Below are positions 17,555 to 27,244 of a stretch of DNA of 64,000 nucleotides, piece after piece. Within the stretch, counting starts at the first letter, position 1. Each line of letters starts with the position of its first letter. The notes beneath the pieces are model-generated. The model had not been told where the DNA came from. It saw only the letters and a list, made by a program, of their open reading frames with translations, and ran no database searches. The DNA is from Photobacterium profundum. GTDB lineage: Bacteria > Pseudomonadota > Gammaproteobacteria > Enterobacterales > Vibrionaceae. The position numbers were made by a program, and so were the translations under genes. Location of the stretch: positions 124,001 to 188,000 of the forward strand of contig NZ_PYOD01000002.1 in the NCBI RefSeq assembly GCF_003026285.1. Direction: 5' to 3'.

Positions 17555-18022
17555 ATGAAGAAGATCCTCTTCGCAATTGGTCTGGCTACCCTACTCGCTG
17601 GTTGTTCTGACAATGAGGTTGGTGATGTATCCTTGGGAATGTTCACCATGAAGGATATAAAAATTTCGAATTTAGATGATGATAAGATTCCAGGAATAAC
17701 CTGTCACATCGCATCTGTTGAAGCCAATTTAAGTCTTTCAGATCCAAGTGATAGCTCAATTTCTTGTCGTCAAACCGGTGATATAACACCAGAAATGCTT
17801 GCTACTATCGATAAGAGTAAATCTGGGGAAGTCGTATTTAAGAAATCTAAAAGTATTTTCTTCAAAACGATGAAAGTTAGACGTATCTACGATGCTGATA
17901 ATCAAACCCTGCTCTATTTGTCTTACACGACCAAAGAAACTGAGGGTAGCTTTAAGCACAGCCTATCAACAGTGCCTTTATGGGGAACTAAAGCATACCA
18001 AGCGCCTGTAGTACAACCATAA
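17555..18022 (+). CDS. creA: CreA-family lipoprotein
   Basis: 155 residues, AAAAGGA eight bases before the ATG. It starts with a lipobox (LLAGCS, Cys16) and carries the CreA signature in order: KIPGITCHIASVEANLSLSDPSDSSISCRQTGDI, then VVFKKSKSIFFKTMKVRRIYDADNQTLLYLSYTTKETEGS. E. coli CreA is a small exported protein of unknown role at the creABCD locus; no creBCD genes are here, so this is an isolated copy. Length is typical. Confidence 0.85.
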   Translation: MKKILFAIGLATLLAGCSDNEVGDVSLGMFTMKDIKISNLDDDKIPGITCHIASVEANLSLSDPSDSSISCRQTGDITPEMLATIDKSKSGEVVFKKSKSIFFKTMKVRRIYDADNQTLLYLSYTTKETEGSFKHSLSTVPLWGTKAYQAPVVQP

Positions 18023-18065
18023 AATAACATTCACAATTGATATACCCACTCCAGAATTTGATTCT

Positions 18066-18118
18066 GTCTCTTTTTCAACTAAACATAAGTGTGTTTATTG
18101 ACGTTGAAAAAGAGACAA
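18066..18118. terminator. Perfect 15-bp inverted repeat between convergent genes
   Basis: TGTCTCTTTTTCAAC and its exact complement with a 23-base loop that itself has TAAAC/GTTTA pairing. It lies between creA and the DUF606 pair, so it probably ends both transcripts. Confidence 0.6.
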
Positions 18119-18138
18119 CTTCACACTAATTCGTACAA

Positions 18139-18603
18139 TCAACTTCGATGCTGTGAGCGATAAATACCCATAATAATCAGTCCGACACCTAGCAACTGTG
18201 CTACCGCTGCCGTCATAGACTGTTCACTAATATCAAATATTACCCCCGTAATCATTTGACCACTTATTACAAATAAGGCCGTTTTTAACGCCCCAATACG
18301 GGTAAGAACATGACTGTTAATTGCCACATACAAAGCACCAATAACACCGCCTAAATAAGTAAAGAGTGGGGTTTCCTGCCAGCCTGATGATGAAACCTCT
18401 AACCAAACATTGGATAACGTAAGTGGAATAATTGAAGCAACGCTAAATATAATAACAATAAATGTAAGCAGTAAAGCCCCAATAGCATGATTGTAAAATG
18501 ATGCGGTGAATGGTCCCTTATCTTGGCTTAAACGTCCATTAAGAGCCCGGCAAAAACCAATTAATAGACCATTGCATAACGCTAGCAATATCATCCAGAT
18601 CAT
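18139..18603 (-). CDS. DMT-superfamily transporter subunit, DUF606 (YdcZ-like)
   Basis: 154 residues with about five membrane helices: MIWMILLALCNGLLIGFCRALNGRLS first, then SFYNHAIGALLLTFIVI. This half-length DMT protein belongs to the DUF606 family, whose members often occur as adjacent pairs that may form an antiparallel heterodimer. Its start overlaps the stop of its partner by ATGA (18600-18603), so they are translationally coupled. Confidence 0.78.
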   Translation of the reverse strand: MIWMILLALCNGLLIGFCRALNGRLSQDKGPFTASFYNHAIGALLLTFIVIIFSVASIIPLTLSNVWLEVSSSGWQETPLFTYLGGVIGALYVAINSHVLTRIGALKTALFVISGQMITGVIFDISEQSMTAAVAQLLGVGLIIMGIYRSQHRS

Positions 18604-19082
18604 GCTGTTCCCCTAAAAACTATAATCAAAAAACTGCCAGCAAGAATCGGTAAAACAGTAAATAATTGATCGCGTTTTAACTCTTTTTTCATCACACCAA
18701 ACAGGCCAAAATAATCACACGTCAGGCCAAAACAAACTTGGCCTAATAAGCCCAAAACTAAAGTACCCGCCAAGCCTAATTCACTATTTACGGTTACAGC
18801 TGCCAACATTACGACTAAAGCTCCAGGAATACCGCCAAAGTAGCTCCACATAGGGGCTGAAACATTAGTAGCACTTTGGTTTATATTTACGGCTTTAGGC
18901 TGAATTGTCTTACTGACTATTGCCATCAATAAAAGCGCAATGATGGTACCCACTAGGTGTGCAGCCCAAGAAGCAGCAACTGGCGATGTAAAAAAGGCTA
19001 AAGCGCTATTCAATTTAATCATAAGGGCTAATAAGGCACCGCCAATAAGTGCAAGAACAATATTAAAATTAGGTACAGCCAT
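18600..19082 (-). CDS. DMT-superfamily transporter subunit, DUF606 (partner)
   Basis: 160 residues with about five membrane helices and the paired signature AFFTSPVAASWAAHLVGTIIALLLM, LGLAGTLVLGLLGQVCFGLTCDYFGLFG. It is transcribed first in the two-gene operon, and a LysR regulator is divergent 102 bp away. The pair would make a ten-helix inner-membrane transporter equivalent to one full DMT protein. Substrate unknown. Confidence 0.78.
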   Translation of the reverse strand: MAVPNFNIVLALIGGALLALMIKLNSALAFFTSPVAASWAAHLVGTIIALLLMAIVSKTIQPKAVNINQSATNVSAPMWSYFGGIPGALVVMLAAVTVNSELGLAGTLVLGLLGQVCFGLTCDYFGLFGVMKKELKRDQLFTVLPILAGSFLIIVFRGTA

Positions 19083-19184
19083 CAGTTATTCACCATATAA
19101 ATTACAATAGCTGCATTTTATATTGTTATTATTTTATTGATAATATATCGTTTGGAAAATCATCGTTGAGTATATGTTGACAAT

Positions 19185-20102
19185 ATGGACGTTTTCTCTG
19201 CAATTCCCGTCTTTGTAGCAGTGGTAGAGTGTGGCAGTTTTTCTCTAGCGGGAGAAAAATTAGGAGTAACCAAGTCTGCGGTCAGTAAACGAATAAGCCA
19301 GCTCGAAGCCAAGCTTGGTATACAGCTATTACAACGCACGACAAGACGTTTAAGTTTAACCGAAGCTGGTGAGCAATATTTCGATTATGCTCGTAATGCC
19401 CTGACCATTGCAAATGAAGGCGAAGATGCGATATCAATGCTTCAAGAGCAACCGCAAGGTACATTAAGGCTCAATGTTCCTATGGTATTCGGACGCTTAC
19501 ATATTGCACCTATGATTCCAAAATTCTTGCAGGACAATCCGAAGATCAAAGTCGAGATGATGATGGATGACAAGGTCGTCGATTTAATATCTGGCAGTTT
19601 CGATATCGCAATACGTATTGGAAAATTACCTGATTCAAGTCTTATCGCTAAGCGTATCGCTCCCTGCCATAGCGTATTATGTGCATCCCCTGATTACCTT
19701 AAAAAACATGGCACACCAAGTACACCACTCGATCTTGCTCATCATAACTGTTTAAGCTATTCCTACTTTCAAGCAGGATCTGAATGGCGCTTTAATGGCC
19801 CAGAAGGACAAATCAGTGTCGTGCCAAAAGGTAACTATTGCGTTAATAATAGTGATGCTTTATTTGAAGGATTATTGACTGGATTAGGTGTTTGTCAGAT
19901 GCCAACCTTCATCGTTGCTTCTGCGATCGAACAAGGTAACTTGATTTCGCTAATACCTGAATATGAACTGCCCAAACATGCCATCTATGCGATGCTACCA
20001 GAGAGAAAACATATTCCTGCAAAAATCAGTATCTTCTTAGCGTATCTAAAAAACTATATTGATGAAAAGTCGGCGTCTTGGGATTTAAATCAAAGCCTAT
20101 AG
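19185..20102 (+). CDS. LysR-family transcriptional regulator
   Basis: 305 residues. Winged helix at 1-60 (SAIPVFVAVVECGSFSLAGEKLGVTKSAVSKRISQLEAKLG, then TTRRLSLTEAGEQYF) and a type-2 periplasmic-binding-like effector domain after about residue 90. The form belongs to the CrgA/DsdC-like branch with SFDIAIRIGKLPDSSLIAKRIAP. Divergent from the DUF606 transporter pair, so it likely controls it. A terminator follows 30 bp after the stop. Confidence 0.88.
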   Translation: MDVFSAIPVFVAVVECGSFSLAGEKLGVTKSAVSKRISQLEAKLGIQLLQRTTRRLSLTEAGEQYFDYARNALTIANEGEDAISMLQEQPQGTLRLNVPMVFGRLHIAPMIPKFLQDNPKIKVEMMMDDKVVDLISGSFDIAIRIGKLPDSSLIAKRIAPCHSVLCASPDYLKKHGTPSTPLDLAHHNCLSYSYFQAGSEWRFNGPEGQISVVPKGNYCVNNSDALFEGLLTGLGVCQMPTFIVASAIEQGNLISLIPEYELPKHAIYAMLPERKHIPAKISIFLAYLKNYIDEKSASWDLNQSL

Positions 20103-20131
20103 CAACCATCAAAGAGGCTGAACATCTAAAA

Positions 20132-20166
20132 AAAGCCTGATGATTATCTCATCAGGCTTTCTATTT
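20132..20166 (+). terminator. Rho-independent terminator after LysR gene
   Basis: Perfect 12-bp stem AAAGCCTGATGA / TCATCAGGCTTT with a 5-base loop and TTTCTATTTT. Confidence 0.85.
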
Positions 20167-20188
20167 TAGCTCATTACATACAGTGTTA

Positions 20189-20348
20189 TACCAATCTGGA
20201 TAAGTAAATGGTCATAAATTTGCGCAGAAAAAATCGGTAAGAACAAGATGGAAACTGAAGTAACTAGTGGTTCTAATTATAAAATTTCTAACGCAGTTAT
20301 TATCGATTTTAACCAGCAATAATGAACAGATACTTATTTAGGTTGGTA
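20189..20348. mobile_element. Family B element, 160-bp member
   Basis: Imperfect terminal repeats TACCAATCTGGATAAGTAAA and the complement of its right end CTTATTTAGGTTGGTA, with a TTA duplication (20186-20188, 20349-20351). Internal ACTAGTGGTTCTAATTATAA and CTAACGCAGT resemble the 17209 element, so both belong to one family. Non-coding. Confidence 0.8.
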
Positions 20349-20364
20349 TTATAACAACTTCTGT

Positions 20365-21537
20365 TTATTCCGCTGGCACTTGTTTCACGCAGCCTTGCTC
20401 TTGGTTACGCTTAACAAGAAATACCGCGATACAACCATATACGAGTGCTTGCAGCCATAACTGCCCCCACCAATTAATCACCTGTTCAAAGCTTGCTCCC
20501 ATCTGGTTCAACCGCAAGAATCCATTTATTGCGGGGGTTGATGGCACTAACTGAGCGAGTGCATTAATAGGTGCTGGAATTGCCGACACAGGCCAAATAA
20601 ATCCCGCAGCAAAAACTAAAGGCAATGAACTTAACAGAATAATTAATGTTGCTAACTCACGTCGCGGAATCAGCTGGCCAATGATTATTCCAACAAAGAT
20701 AACCGCCAGCAAAAATGGAATGGTCATTGCGACTAAATCAGATATCGATGCTAAGCGGCTTATGTGATAACTAGAGAAGCTGTAACCAAAATAATAGGCA
20801 ACAAGCGGGATATATATCAACATCAATAAGAAAGTACGAACCAACACGATTTTCCATGCACTGTAACGTAACCAATACCCTGTACCACCTTGCAGGCGAT
20901 ATTCATTCTGTCCACCGCCAAGCATTCCCGCAGCAATCATCAATGTTTGATGTAAGATCAATACGAATACCGCAGGTACAACATAATTTATGTACCCCAT
21001 AGTCGGGTTAAATACTGGGCGCATATTCAGCTTCATTGCAGAATACTGTTCTGATGCTAACACGAGGTTATCACCAGACATCACCATACGAGAGACTTTA
21101 GCTTTAGCCCCCAATGTGCCACCAGCAGTTGCTAAACCTTCTACTATCGTACCGTACACTAAGAAATATGAAGCATCACCCGCGTACGCAACTGTTGGGC
21201 TTTTTCCCAAGAGTACATCACGATAGAAATTAGTGGGTATCACCATCAAACCATGTACATCACCTTTAATCAGTAATGACTTAGCTTCTTCAATACTATA
21301 AACATGCTTGGTAATATTTACTTGAGGCGTAGCATCAACCATCCGCTCTAGTTCTCTGCTCATTTGGCTATTATCCAAATTCACTACCGCGATAGTTTGC
21401 TCGCGTGGTAACTGCTGAGAATACGGCAATGGATAAAGAAACGAATAAATTAGCACACCACCAAATACAGTAAAAAGCAGTGATGGATTAGTAAAAATTG
21501 CCGTCAATTCAAACTTGAAAAGCGTACGCCAACTCAT
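20365..21537 (-). CDS. ABC-2-type exporter permease (second permease)
   Basis: 390 residues. One N-terminal helix (about 12-32), a periplasmic loop of about 140 residues, then five or six membrane helices after residue 180: the ABC2_membrane_3 (YhhJ-like) layout. No nucleotide-binding motif. Its ATG overlaps the upstream permease stop by four bases. With the paralogue it probably forms a heterodimeric channel in the HlyD/TolC-type exporter encoded upstream, for a drug or toxic metabolite. Confidence 0.85.
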   Translation of the reverse strand: MSWRTLFKFELTAIFTNPSLLFTVFGGVLIYSFLYPLPYSQQLPREQTIAVVNLDNSQMSRELERMVDATPQVNITKHVYSIEEAKSLLIKGDVHGLMVIPTNFYRDVLLGKSPTVAYAGDASYFLVYGTIVEGLATAGGTLGAKAKVSRMVMSGDNLVLASEQYSAMKLNMRPVFNPTMGYINYVVPAVFVLILHQTLMIAAGMLGGGQNEYRLQGGTGYWLRYSAWKIVLVRTFLLMLIYIPLVAYYFGYSFSSYHISRLASISDLVAMTIPFLLAVIFVGIIIGQLIPRRELATLIILLSSLPLVFAAGFIWPVSAIPAPINALAQLVPSTPAINGFLRLNQMGASFEQVINWWGQLWLQALVYGCIAVFLVKRNQEQGCVKQVPAE

Positions 21538-22742
21538 GCTTGCGTTCCTTTATTTTCAGAATGTTTCGACACAGCATTCTTAGTAACTACATTTACAGCG
21601 CTATTAGAGACTGTGGCAATTTTTTTCGCTTTCATCATCGCAACCAATAAAACAAACCCGAAACACGCTAGTGCAATCATATTGGGTATGGCGTCAGCTA
21701 ATGAAGCACCATAATCAACCTGCTGGATTTGAATTTCTATATAATGACTAACAGGTAACATTGCTCGCCATAACTGTGCTAAGAACGGCATATCCGTCGC
21801 AGGAAAAGTAACCCCCATGAACGCAAAGGCAGGCGCAGTAAATCCAGCCACTAAGCTTATTGCGCGTGTTGAATCAAGAGTTAGCAGAAAGAAAGCAGCC
21901 CCCATACTTTGGCAAGCCACAACCATAAGCAATTGCGACAAACTCAAAATAAGCCAACTGCCGTGCATCGGCCATTCAAGCACACCGTACATAGCCCACA
22001 AGAATATGAAGCCTTGTAACCAAAACAATAGGGTATAGGGAAGTAGTTTTGCAATAACGTGATTAATCGGACTATTTGCTAACCATGCCGATATACCTTG
22101 TTGCCGAAATTCTGCCGATATAGCCAATACCGTAGTGGCGACTATCAATATCTGCCAGATAGCGGGAATTGCGGCAGAAACCAAGAATTGCCCGTAGTGA
22201 CTATTACTATTAAATAATGGCGTAATCTGGCTTTGGATAGGAACAGCCTGTCCCAATGCTTGCAATGGAACTGGTGAACCATCCGCCATGTTTTTTAGCG
22301 TGTCGATTCCTGCGGTATAAGTCCCTTGGGCTTGCACCATCGCAGAATTGATCAGCTTACCAATTAAGATATATTGGCTATTATAAAAAGCCGTTATTTC
22401 AGGAGCATGCCCTAATAACGTATTTTGCTCTAATTGGGCTGGCAGTACAACCAACGCATATATATCTGCATTTTTAAGAGCATGACTCCCCTCAGTCGCA
22501 GATGTATAGACATGAGTGACAGCCAGTGTTGGGCTCGCGTCATAATAACGCACTAAACCACGAGACAAGCGGCTGTGGTCAAGGTCAACAACACCAATAG
22601 GCAAATCACGCGCTATACCCGCAGAGAAAATAAGCCACATACTAAAAAACAGTACAACAGGCAGCCAAAAAACCATGGCTTTCAGCCAACTGTCGGATGC
22701 AAGTATTCGCCACTCACGGTAACATTGTGTAGAAAAAGCCAT
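21534..22742 (-). CDS. ABC-2-type exporter permease (first permease)
   Basis: 402 residues, same layout as its partner: N-terminal helix VFWLPVVLFFSMWLIFSAG, a large periplasmic segment (IGVVDLDHSRLSRGLVRYYDASPTL) and a C-terminal membrane bundle. Four bases separate it from the HlyD gene. No Walker motifs, so the ATPase must be supplied from elsewhere. Confidence 0.85.
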   Translation of the reverse strand: MAFSTQCYREWRILASDSWLKAMVFWLPVVLFFSMWLIFSAGIARDLPIGVVDLDHSRLSRGLVRYYDASPTLAVTHVYTSATEGSHALKNADIYALVVLPAQLEQNTLLGHAPEITAFYNSQYILIGKLINSAMVQAQGTYTAGIDTLKNMADGSPVPLQALGQAVPIQSQITPLFNSNSHYGQFLVSAAIPAIWQILIVATTVLAISAEFRQQGISAWLANSPINHVIAKLLPYTLLFWLQGFIFLWAMYGVLEWPMHGSWLILSLSQLLMVVACQSMGAAFFLLTLDSTRAISLVAGFTAPAFAFMGVTFPATDMPFLAQLWRAMLPVSHYIEIQIQQVDYGASLADAIPNMIALACFGFVLLVAMMKAKKIATVSNSAVNVVTKNAVSKHSENKGTQA

Positions 22743-22746
22743 AAAA

Positions 22747-23724
22747 TTACTGCTCTAAAATGACACTCATACCAACACGTAAGCCTTCTATGGCTTCCAT
22801 TGGGCGTGCTTCAATCTCAAATGTACGCATATCAAACCCTTGTGAAGCATCTGTTGCACGCCATGTGGCAAAATCACCCATCACGGCAACATGTGTCACC
22901 TTAAAGCTATATGCCTCATCTCCCAATGCTGGAATCGTAGCATCAACAATCGTACCTTGATTAAATTCACTTAAACGGTCTTCGCGTACATGAAATACAG
23001 CCCAGGCATCGTTCATGTCAATAACACTGACAACAGGGAAACCTTGTGGAGCAAGTTCACCACCGTGTAATAAAACCTGTGTTACTTCACCGTTATGCCA
23101 ACTGGTAATTTTGGTATCAGCCGCATACGCTTCAACTTCTGCTACTGCACCCGCGGCCATTCTTTCTTTTTCCATCGCCGCACGCTTCGTTTCAACACGC
23201 GCACCTTCACTTGCCATACCAAACATTTGATAAGCAGCTTGTTCGGTATAACGCGAAGCTTGCCATTGGGTATACGCTTCATCACGTTTTTGCTCTGCAA
23301 TCACACCATCTTTATAAAGATTGTCGATACGCTTATAGGTTTTTTTCATTAAAGAAGACGCAGCTTTGGCTTTTTGCCACTGATCCCGTGCGGCGGCTAT
23401 TTCTTGTACTCGAGCCCCTTTTTCAGCTTGTTCTGCCATCGCGCCCGCAGCTTGTTGACCTGCTTTGGCTTGCATTAACTTCGCATCAATTTCAGGGCTA
23501 AGTAACGTAAAGATTAACTGTCCACGCTCAACCTGATCACCTTTTCGTACTAAGACTTCATCAACACGTCCCGGTACTTTCGAGGAAATATTATATTGCT
23601 GCGCTTCAATCTGGCCTTGCATGCGTTCGGCTTGAGGCTGATAAGCCTGCCAGAAGGTGTAACCTAACCAACCGACTAATGCTACAGCAGGTATCACTAC
23701 TGCTAATGGCTTTAACTTACTCAT
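22747..23724 (-). CDS. HlyD-family membrane fusion protein
   Basis: 325 residues. A single N-terminal membrane anchor (LAVVIPAVALVGWLGYTFW) is followed by the lipoyl-like half-motif QIEAQQYNISSKVPGRVDEVLVRKGDQVERGQLIF, an alpha-helical hairpin (about 80-200) and the second lipoyl half with a beta-barrel domain. It bridges the two inner-membrane permeases to the TolC-like channel. Stop and start overlap (ATGA) with the upstream channel gene. Confidence 0.9.
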   Translation of the reverse strand: MSKLKPLAVVIPAVALVGWLGYTFWQAYQPQAERMQGQIEAQQYNISSKVPGRVDEVLVRKGDQVERGQLIFTLLSPEIDAKLMQAKAGQQAAGAMAEQAEKGARVQEIAAARDQWQKAKAASSLMKKTYKRIDNLYKDGVIAEQKRDEAYTQWQASRYTEQAAYQMFGMASEGARVETKRAAMEKERMAAGAVAEVEAYAADTKITSWHNGEVTQVLLHGGELAPQGFPVVSVIDMNDAWAVFHVREDRLSEFNQGTIVDATIPALGDEAYSFKVTHVAVMGDFATWRATDASQGFDMRTFEIEARPMEAIEGLRVGMSVILEQ

Positions 23725-25145
23725 TGTTTAACCTCAAGACCTTGATATTGTTGATACTGATTGAAACTGTTCATTTCACCGCTTACTGCCAATAAACGCG
23801 ATAACGAAATAACATACTGGTACGCAGCAGCTAAACGTTGAGTTTTCACTCCCGCTAAATACATTTCGGCATCAACAACATCAAGCGACGTTGATAACCC
23901 CTGGCTGAATGCCTTATCGCGCAATCGTACATTTTCTTCAGCAAGTGCAAGGCTCGATTTCAGTCCGTTGTATTCTTCTAATGATTGATTAGCTTCTCGG
24001 TACGTTTTTTCAACCAGTACAGAGAGATCTTGCTCTGCTTGCGCACGAAGATAGTTCACTTGTGTTACTGCACTGTGTGCTGCTTTTACTTTTCCTGAAC
24101 GACCCGATGTATCGACAATAGGAATATTCACCCCAACCCCAACCGCCCAATCCGGTGCAGTCTTGCTGGCTAATGTATCGTCTTCATACAAGCTGTAGTT
24201 ACCGTATAGGTACACTTCGGGGTAATACTTCCCCTTCTCGACATTAATAACGCCACTCGCTTGTTTTTTCTTTGCGTCTAAAATGCTCAAGCCTGGGTAG
24301 TCAGCAAGGGTTTTATCAATAAATGCATCCATAGGCGGTAGCGATTCATTAGTAAAAAGAGTTGTCGATGGCATTGCTGGAGAATTTAATTTCAGAAGTT
24401 TGGTTAACGCCACCTGTGCGATTTCTAAATCACGCGCTGATTTTTGACGATCGACACGCGCCTTATCATAAGAGGCTTCAGCTTGAAGGCGTTCAACTTT
24501 GGCAATTTGTCCCTGTTGTTCCATTTTCTGTGCATGATCTAGGTGTTTTTTCAGGCCTTGCTCTACATCAATCCGAGTCTGCAGCACTTGCTCGGTTAAC
24601 ACGACACCAAAATAGAATTTTGTTAAATCTTCAAATTTTGCTTGCTGTTGCATAACAAGCATATATTTAGCTTCTTCGGTTTTACCCTTAGCGATTTCTT
24701 GTGCGGCATTAATACGCCCACCAGTAAAAATAGGCCAAATAGCACGAATTGAGCTGGTGAAAATATCACGGTCGGTCAATTGGGAGGTAAGTAGCTGATC
24801 TAAAGTCGCAGCATTAGTACCAAGAATAGCGGCTAAGCCGTTAGATAATGATTCACCAGCAGGCATACTGCTCAGCAAATCAGACGGTGAAATTTCGACA
24901 GGCTTATCAAGCCTCGTATAGTTAGCAGATACACTTATATCAGGTAGATACAGATCGCTCGTTGCATCTTGTAAGTGCCTAGCTTTATCTACATTTGCGC
25001 GCTCTGCTGCTAGTGCGTCACTGCTTGTTAAAACCGTTTGCCATGCCTCATTAAAGCTGACTGATGCAGCTTGAACACTTGGTGATAAGACCAAAATAGC
25101 AACGGCCAATTGCTTTAGTGCAAATGGCTTTATTTTCATTTTCAA
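23721..25145 (-). CDS. TolC-family outer-membrane channel
   Basis: 474 residues with a signal peptide (cleavage after VQA, about residue 26). The two OEP repeats begin at SVSFNEAWQTVLTSSDALAAERANVDKAR and at about residue 270, and the long helical barrel carries coiled-coil heptads. First gene of the four-gene exporter operon, downstream of the TetR gene and a terminator. The promoter must lie in 25146-25370. Confidence 0.9.
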   Translation of the reverse strand: MKMKIKPFALKQLAVAILVLSPSVQAASVSFNEAWQTVLTSSDALAAERANVDKARHLQDATSDLYLPDISVSANYTRLDKPVEISPSDLLSSMPAGESLSNGLAAILGTNAATLDQLLTSQLTDRDIFTSSIRAIWPIFTGGRINAAQEIAKGKTEEAKYMLVMQQQAKFEDLTKFYFGVVLTEQVLQTRIDVEQGLKKHLDHAQKMEQQGQIAKVERLQAEASYDKARVDRQKSARDLEIAQVALTKLLKLNSPAMPSTTLFTNESLPPMDAFIDKTLADYPGLSILDAKKKQASGVINVEKGKYYPEVYLYGNYSLYEDDTLASKTAPDWAVGVGVNIPIVDTSGRSGKVKAAHSAVTQVNYLRAQAEQDLSVLVEKTYREANQSLEEYNGLKSSLALAEENVRLRDKAFSQGLSTSLDVVDAEMYLAGVKTQRLAAAYQYVISLSRLLAVSGEMNSFNQYQQYQGLEVKQ

Positions 25146-25370
25146 ACCCTTTTAAGCCTTTGTATTTGACTAATTCATGTCTATTTTAGAGTATTAGCTC
25201 TATAATACAACTTACTATTGATAGGGTTAATAGTCATTCTGTAAATAATTGATGCTTACCAAATGATTAGAACAGAGTACTTAGAATTAAATTGCGAAAC
25301 CAATTATCTCTAGATCATTGATCGTAGCAGATTTTATCCGTATTTCAGAAACTGATAAGATAAAAAAATA
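25146..25370. promoter_or_regulatory. Exporter-operon promoter region with possible TetR operators
   Basis: Two short inverted repeats lie here: TAGAG-N6-CTCTA near 25188 and ACTATT-N9-AATAGT near 25211. Either could be the operator of the adjacent TetR regulator, which is encoded just upstream on the same strand. No experimental or motif-model support. Confidence 0.35.
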
Positions 25371-25402
25371 AAAAAACGGCCTACTTATTTAGACCGTTTT
25401 TT
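25371..25402. terminator. Bidirectional terminator between tetR and the exporter operon
   Basis: AAAAAACGG / CCGTTTTTT with a 14-base interior that can pair further; T runs exist on both strands, so it ends the tetR transcript (minus strand). Confidence 0.75.
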
Positions 25403-25463
25403 ATAATTCACTGTGTAGTTTTCTGAGGTTTGCTTTGCTTAACTCGCGTTCATAAAAACGAAA

Positions 25464-25925
25464 TTAACGAGCAAGGCTAATTAGCGATTTACCCAATAAC
25501 CATTCCAGCTCTTTAATGCTGCCATCTCCGTAACGTTCTTTACACATGGCATATAAGCGATCAATACCACGCAGAGCAAATTCACTCGAATTTTCAGCTG
25601 AAACGATATGATGAAATAGCAAACGTAAGATCGCACGAAACTTTTCATCTTCAAGCGCTTCAATCCAGCTAGCTACAAACGCATCAATACCATTTTCAAG
25701 ATTCAATCTTTCAACAAATAGACGAAAGATCCGACCATCAAGTGCGTTAGCAAAATCTTGTTTTTTTGGAAAATGGTGACTGATGCCAGTACGAGAAATC
25801 CCTGTTTGATTACTCAATGTTGTATACGACATTTTGTCGTAACCTAATCGTAAAATTTGATCGACAACGGCATCCATAATTGTTTGGATCGTTATCTCTG
25901 TATCTTCTTTACTACGCTTTGGCAT
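25464..25925 (-). CDS. TetR-family transcriptional regulator
   Basis: 153 residues. The N-terminal helix-turn-helix is clear: MDAVVDQILRLGYDKMSYTTLSNQTGISRTGISHHFPKKQDF. The C-terminal ligand domain is short for TetR proteins (about 100 residues). It sits upstream of, and in the same direction as, the TolC/HlyD/permease operon, so it likely represses it and responds to a transported compound. Confidence 0.85.
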   Translation of the reverse strand: MPKRSKEDTEITIQTIMDAVVDQILRLGYDKMSYTTLSNQTGISRTGISHHFPKKQDFANALDGRIFRLFVERLNLENGIDAFVASWIEALEDEKFRAILRLLFHHIVSAENSSEFALRGIDRLYAMCKERYGDGSIKELEWLLGKSLISLAR

Positions 25926-26205
25926 AATTAATTGGCTCTGTATCTAGATGTTTTAATCAACAGCTTCTATTGAGTGCACGCCCAAATAGCTAATGTGATG
26001 TTCTTTTTAGTTAGTATCTTTGGCTAGTATTACAAAATGATATTCCGTTAACTAGTATCATTATCATTTTTTATCGAAACCATAACTAAAAAGCCTTCAT
26101 AAATGAAAATCTTCGTAAAGCATCACACTTTATGAACGAAAAATTGGGCACCTACGCTTAGCACTTAGCGCCAAATAACCAAACTTGTTGACCTTTCAAC
26201 AGGCC

Positions 26206-26940
26206 TTAGCGTCCAAACTTTTCGGCTTCCTTTTCAATATCTCGGTAGAGTTGCGTAACCCAAAAAGGTTGTCCATATGCTGGAACAAGTGGCCCCTTAC
26301 GAGGATCTGAAGGACTAATAACAACTTGCACATTCTGAATTTTAGCTCGCTCAACCAAAAGAAATAACTCTTCAATGGCAATATCCCCCATGGCTAAACA
26401 ACCAACAGACTTCGCTTTACCATGAATGAAAATATTAGCACCTGGTCGATTACGTTTTTCTAACTGTGCATATTTTAAATCAAATTCATTGGGGTAATTT
26501 AATTGCATTGAAAGATGGTACTTACTATTAGGGTTAAGGCCGATTACTTGATATATACCTTCAGGAACTTGATGATCACCCTCCCGTAACTTAGGGCCAG
26601 ATTTCCCGCTAATTTTCGCAATATCATACCGTTTAATATAAACCCAAGCCTCTCCATCTTTTGCCCATAACTCAACTTGCATTTCTTCTTTTAAAGCAAA
26701 TAGTGCGACTTGTTCTGGTGGATATTGTACACCAACCTGTTCAAACATAAGTGAAATACGGGGCTCTAAAATAGGAGAATAACGCTTAATTACATCACCA
26801 ATAGTTCGATAACCCTTTTTAGGGTAATCGGGATAATCCCAGTTTGCTTGTACTAGCGTACTTGCCATCATTAGAAGCGCGGTAAATATAGCTTTATGCT
26901 TTAACACATCAATCCCATCCATTCTTCTTATTATATACAT
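26206..26940 (-). CDS. YafK-family L,D-transpeptidase-like protein
   Basis: 244 residues. A signal segment (AIFTALLMMASTLVQA) ends near residue 32. The YkuD-type catalytic domain (about 75-205) includes KISGKSGPKLREGDHQVPEGIYQV and the active-site motif IFIHGKAKSVGCLAMGD, in which His and Cys are the expected catalytic residues. YafK-type proteins act in the periplasm on peptidoglycan, forming or hydrolysing links to lipoprotein. Start could also be the ATG at 26922. Divergent from the acyl-CoA ligase gene. Confidence 0.83.
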   Translation of the reverse strand: MYIIRRMDGIDVLKHKAIFTALLMMASTLVQANWDYPDYPKKGYRTIGDVIKRYSPILEPRISLMFEQVGVQYPPEQVALFALKEEMQVELWAKDGEAWVYIKRYDIAKISGKSGPKLREGDHQVPEGIYQVIGLNPNSKYHLSMQLNYPNEFDLKYAQLEKRNRPGANIFIHGKAKSVGCLAMGDIAIEELFLLVERAKIQNVQVVISPSDPRKGPLVPAYGQPFWVTQLYRDIEKEAEKFGR

Positions 26941-27244
26941 TCACCAACTACAACTCAGTCCCTTGGTAAATACTTTTCAGACAATAATCAACCAGTTGCA
27001 ATGAGCATTGCAAAACAATTAGCAATAAAATAACAAATTTAATTATTTCAAAAACTTACTAAACACAAAAAAATCATACAATCGTTTTAAATTTATTGTT
27101 ACTTTTCTTAAGGATAGATAAAATAATACAAAATAAATCACTAATAATTATGCTAACCATCAGAAACACGACTAGAATTTAAACTTGACGGACCAGTTAA
27201 AAAAGCCTTAAGTTTAACACTATGATAACATACACAAGGACGCG
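26941..27244. other. Divergent AT-rich intergenic region
   Basis: Very AT-rich DNA between divergent genes; promoters of both must lie here but no hexamer pair is convincing by eye. No gene or repeat seen. Confidence 0.4.
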
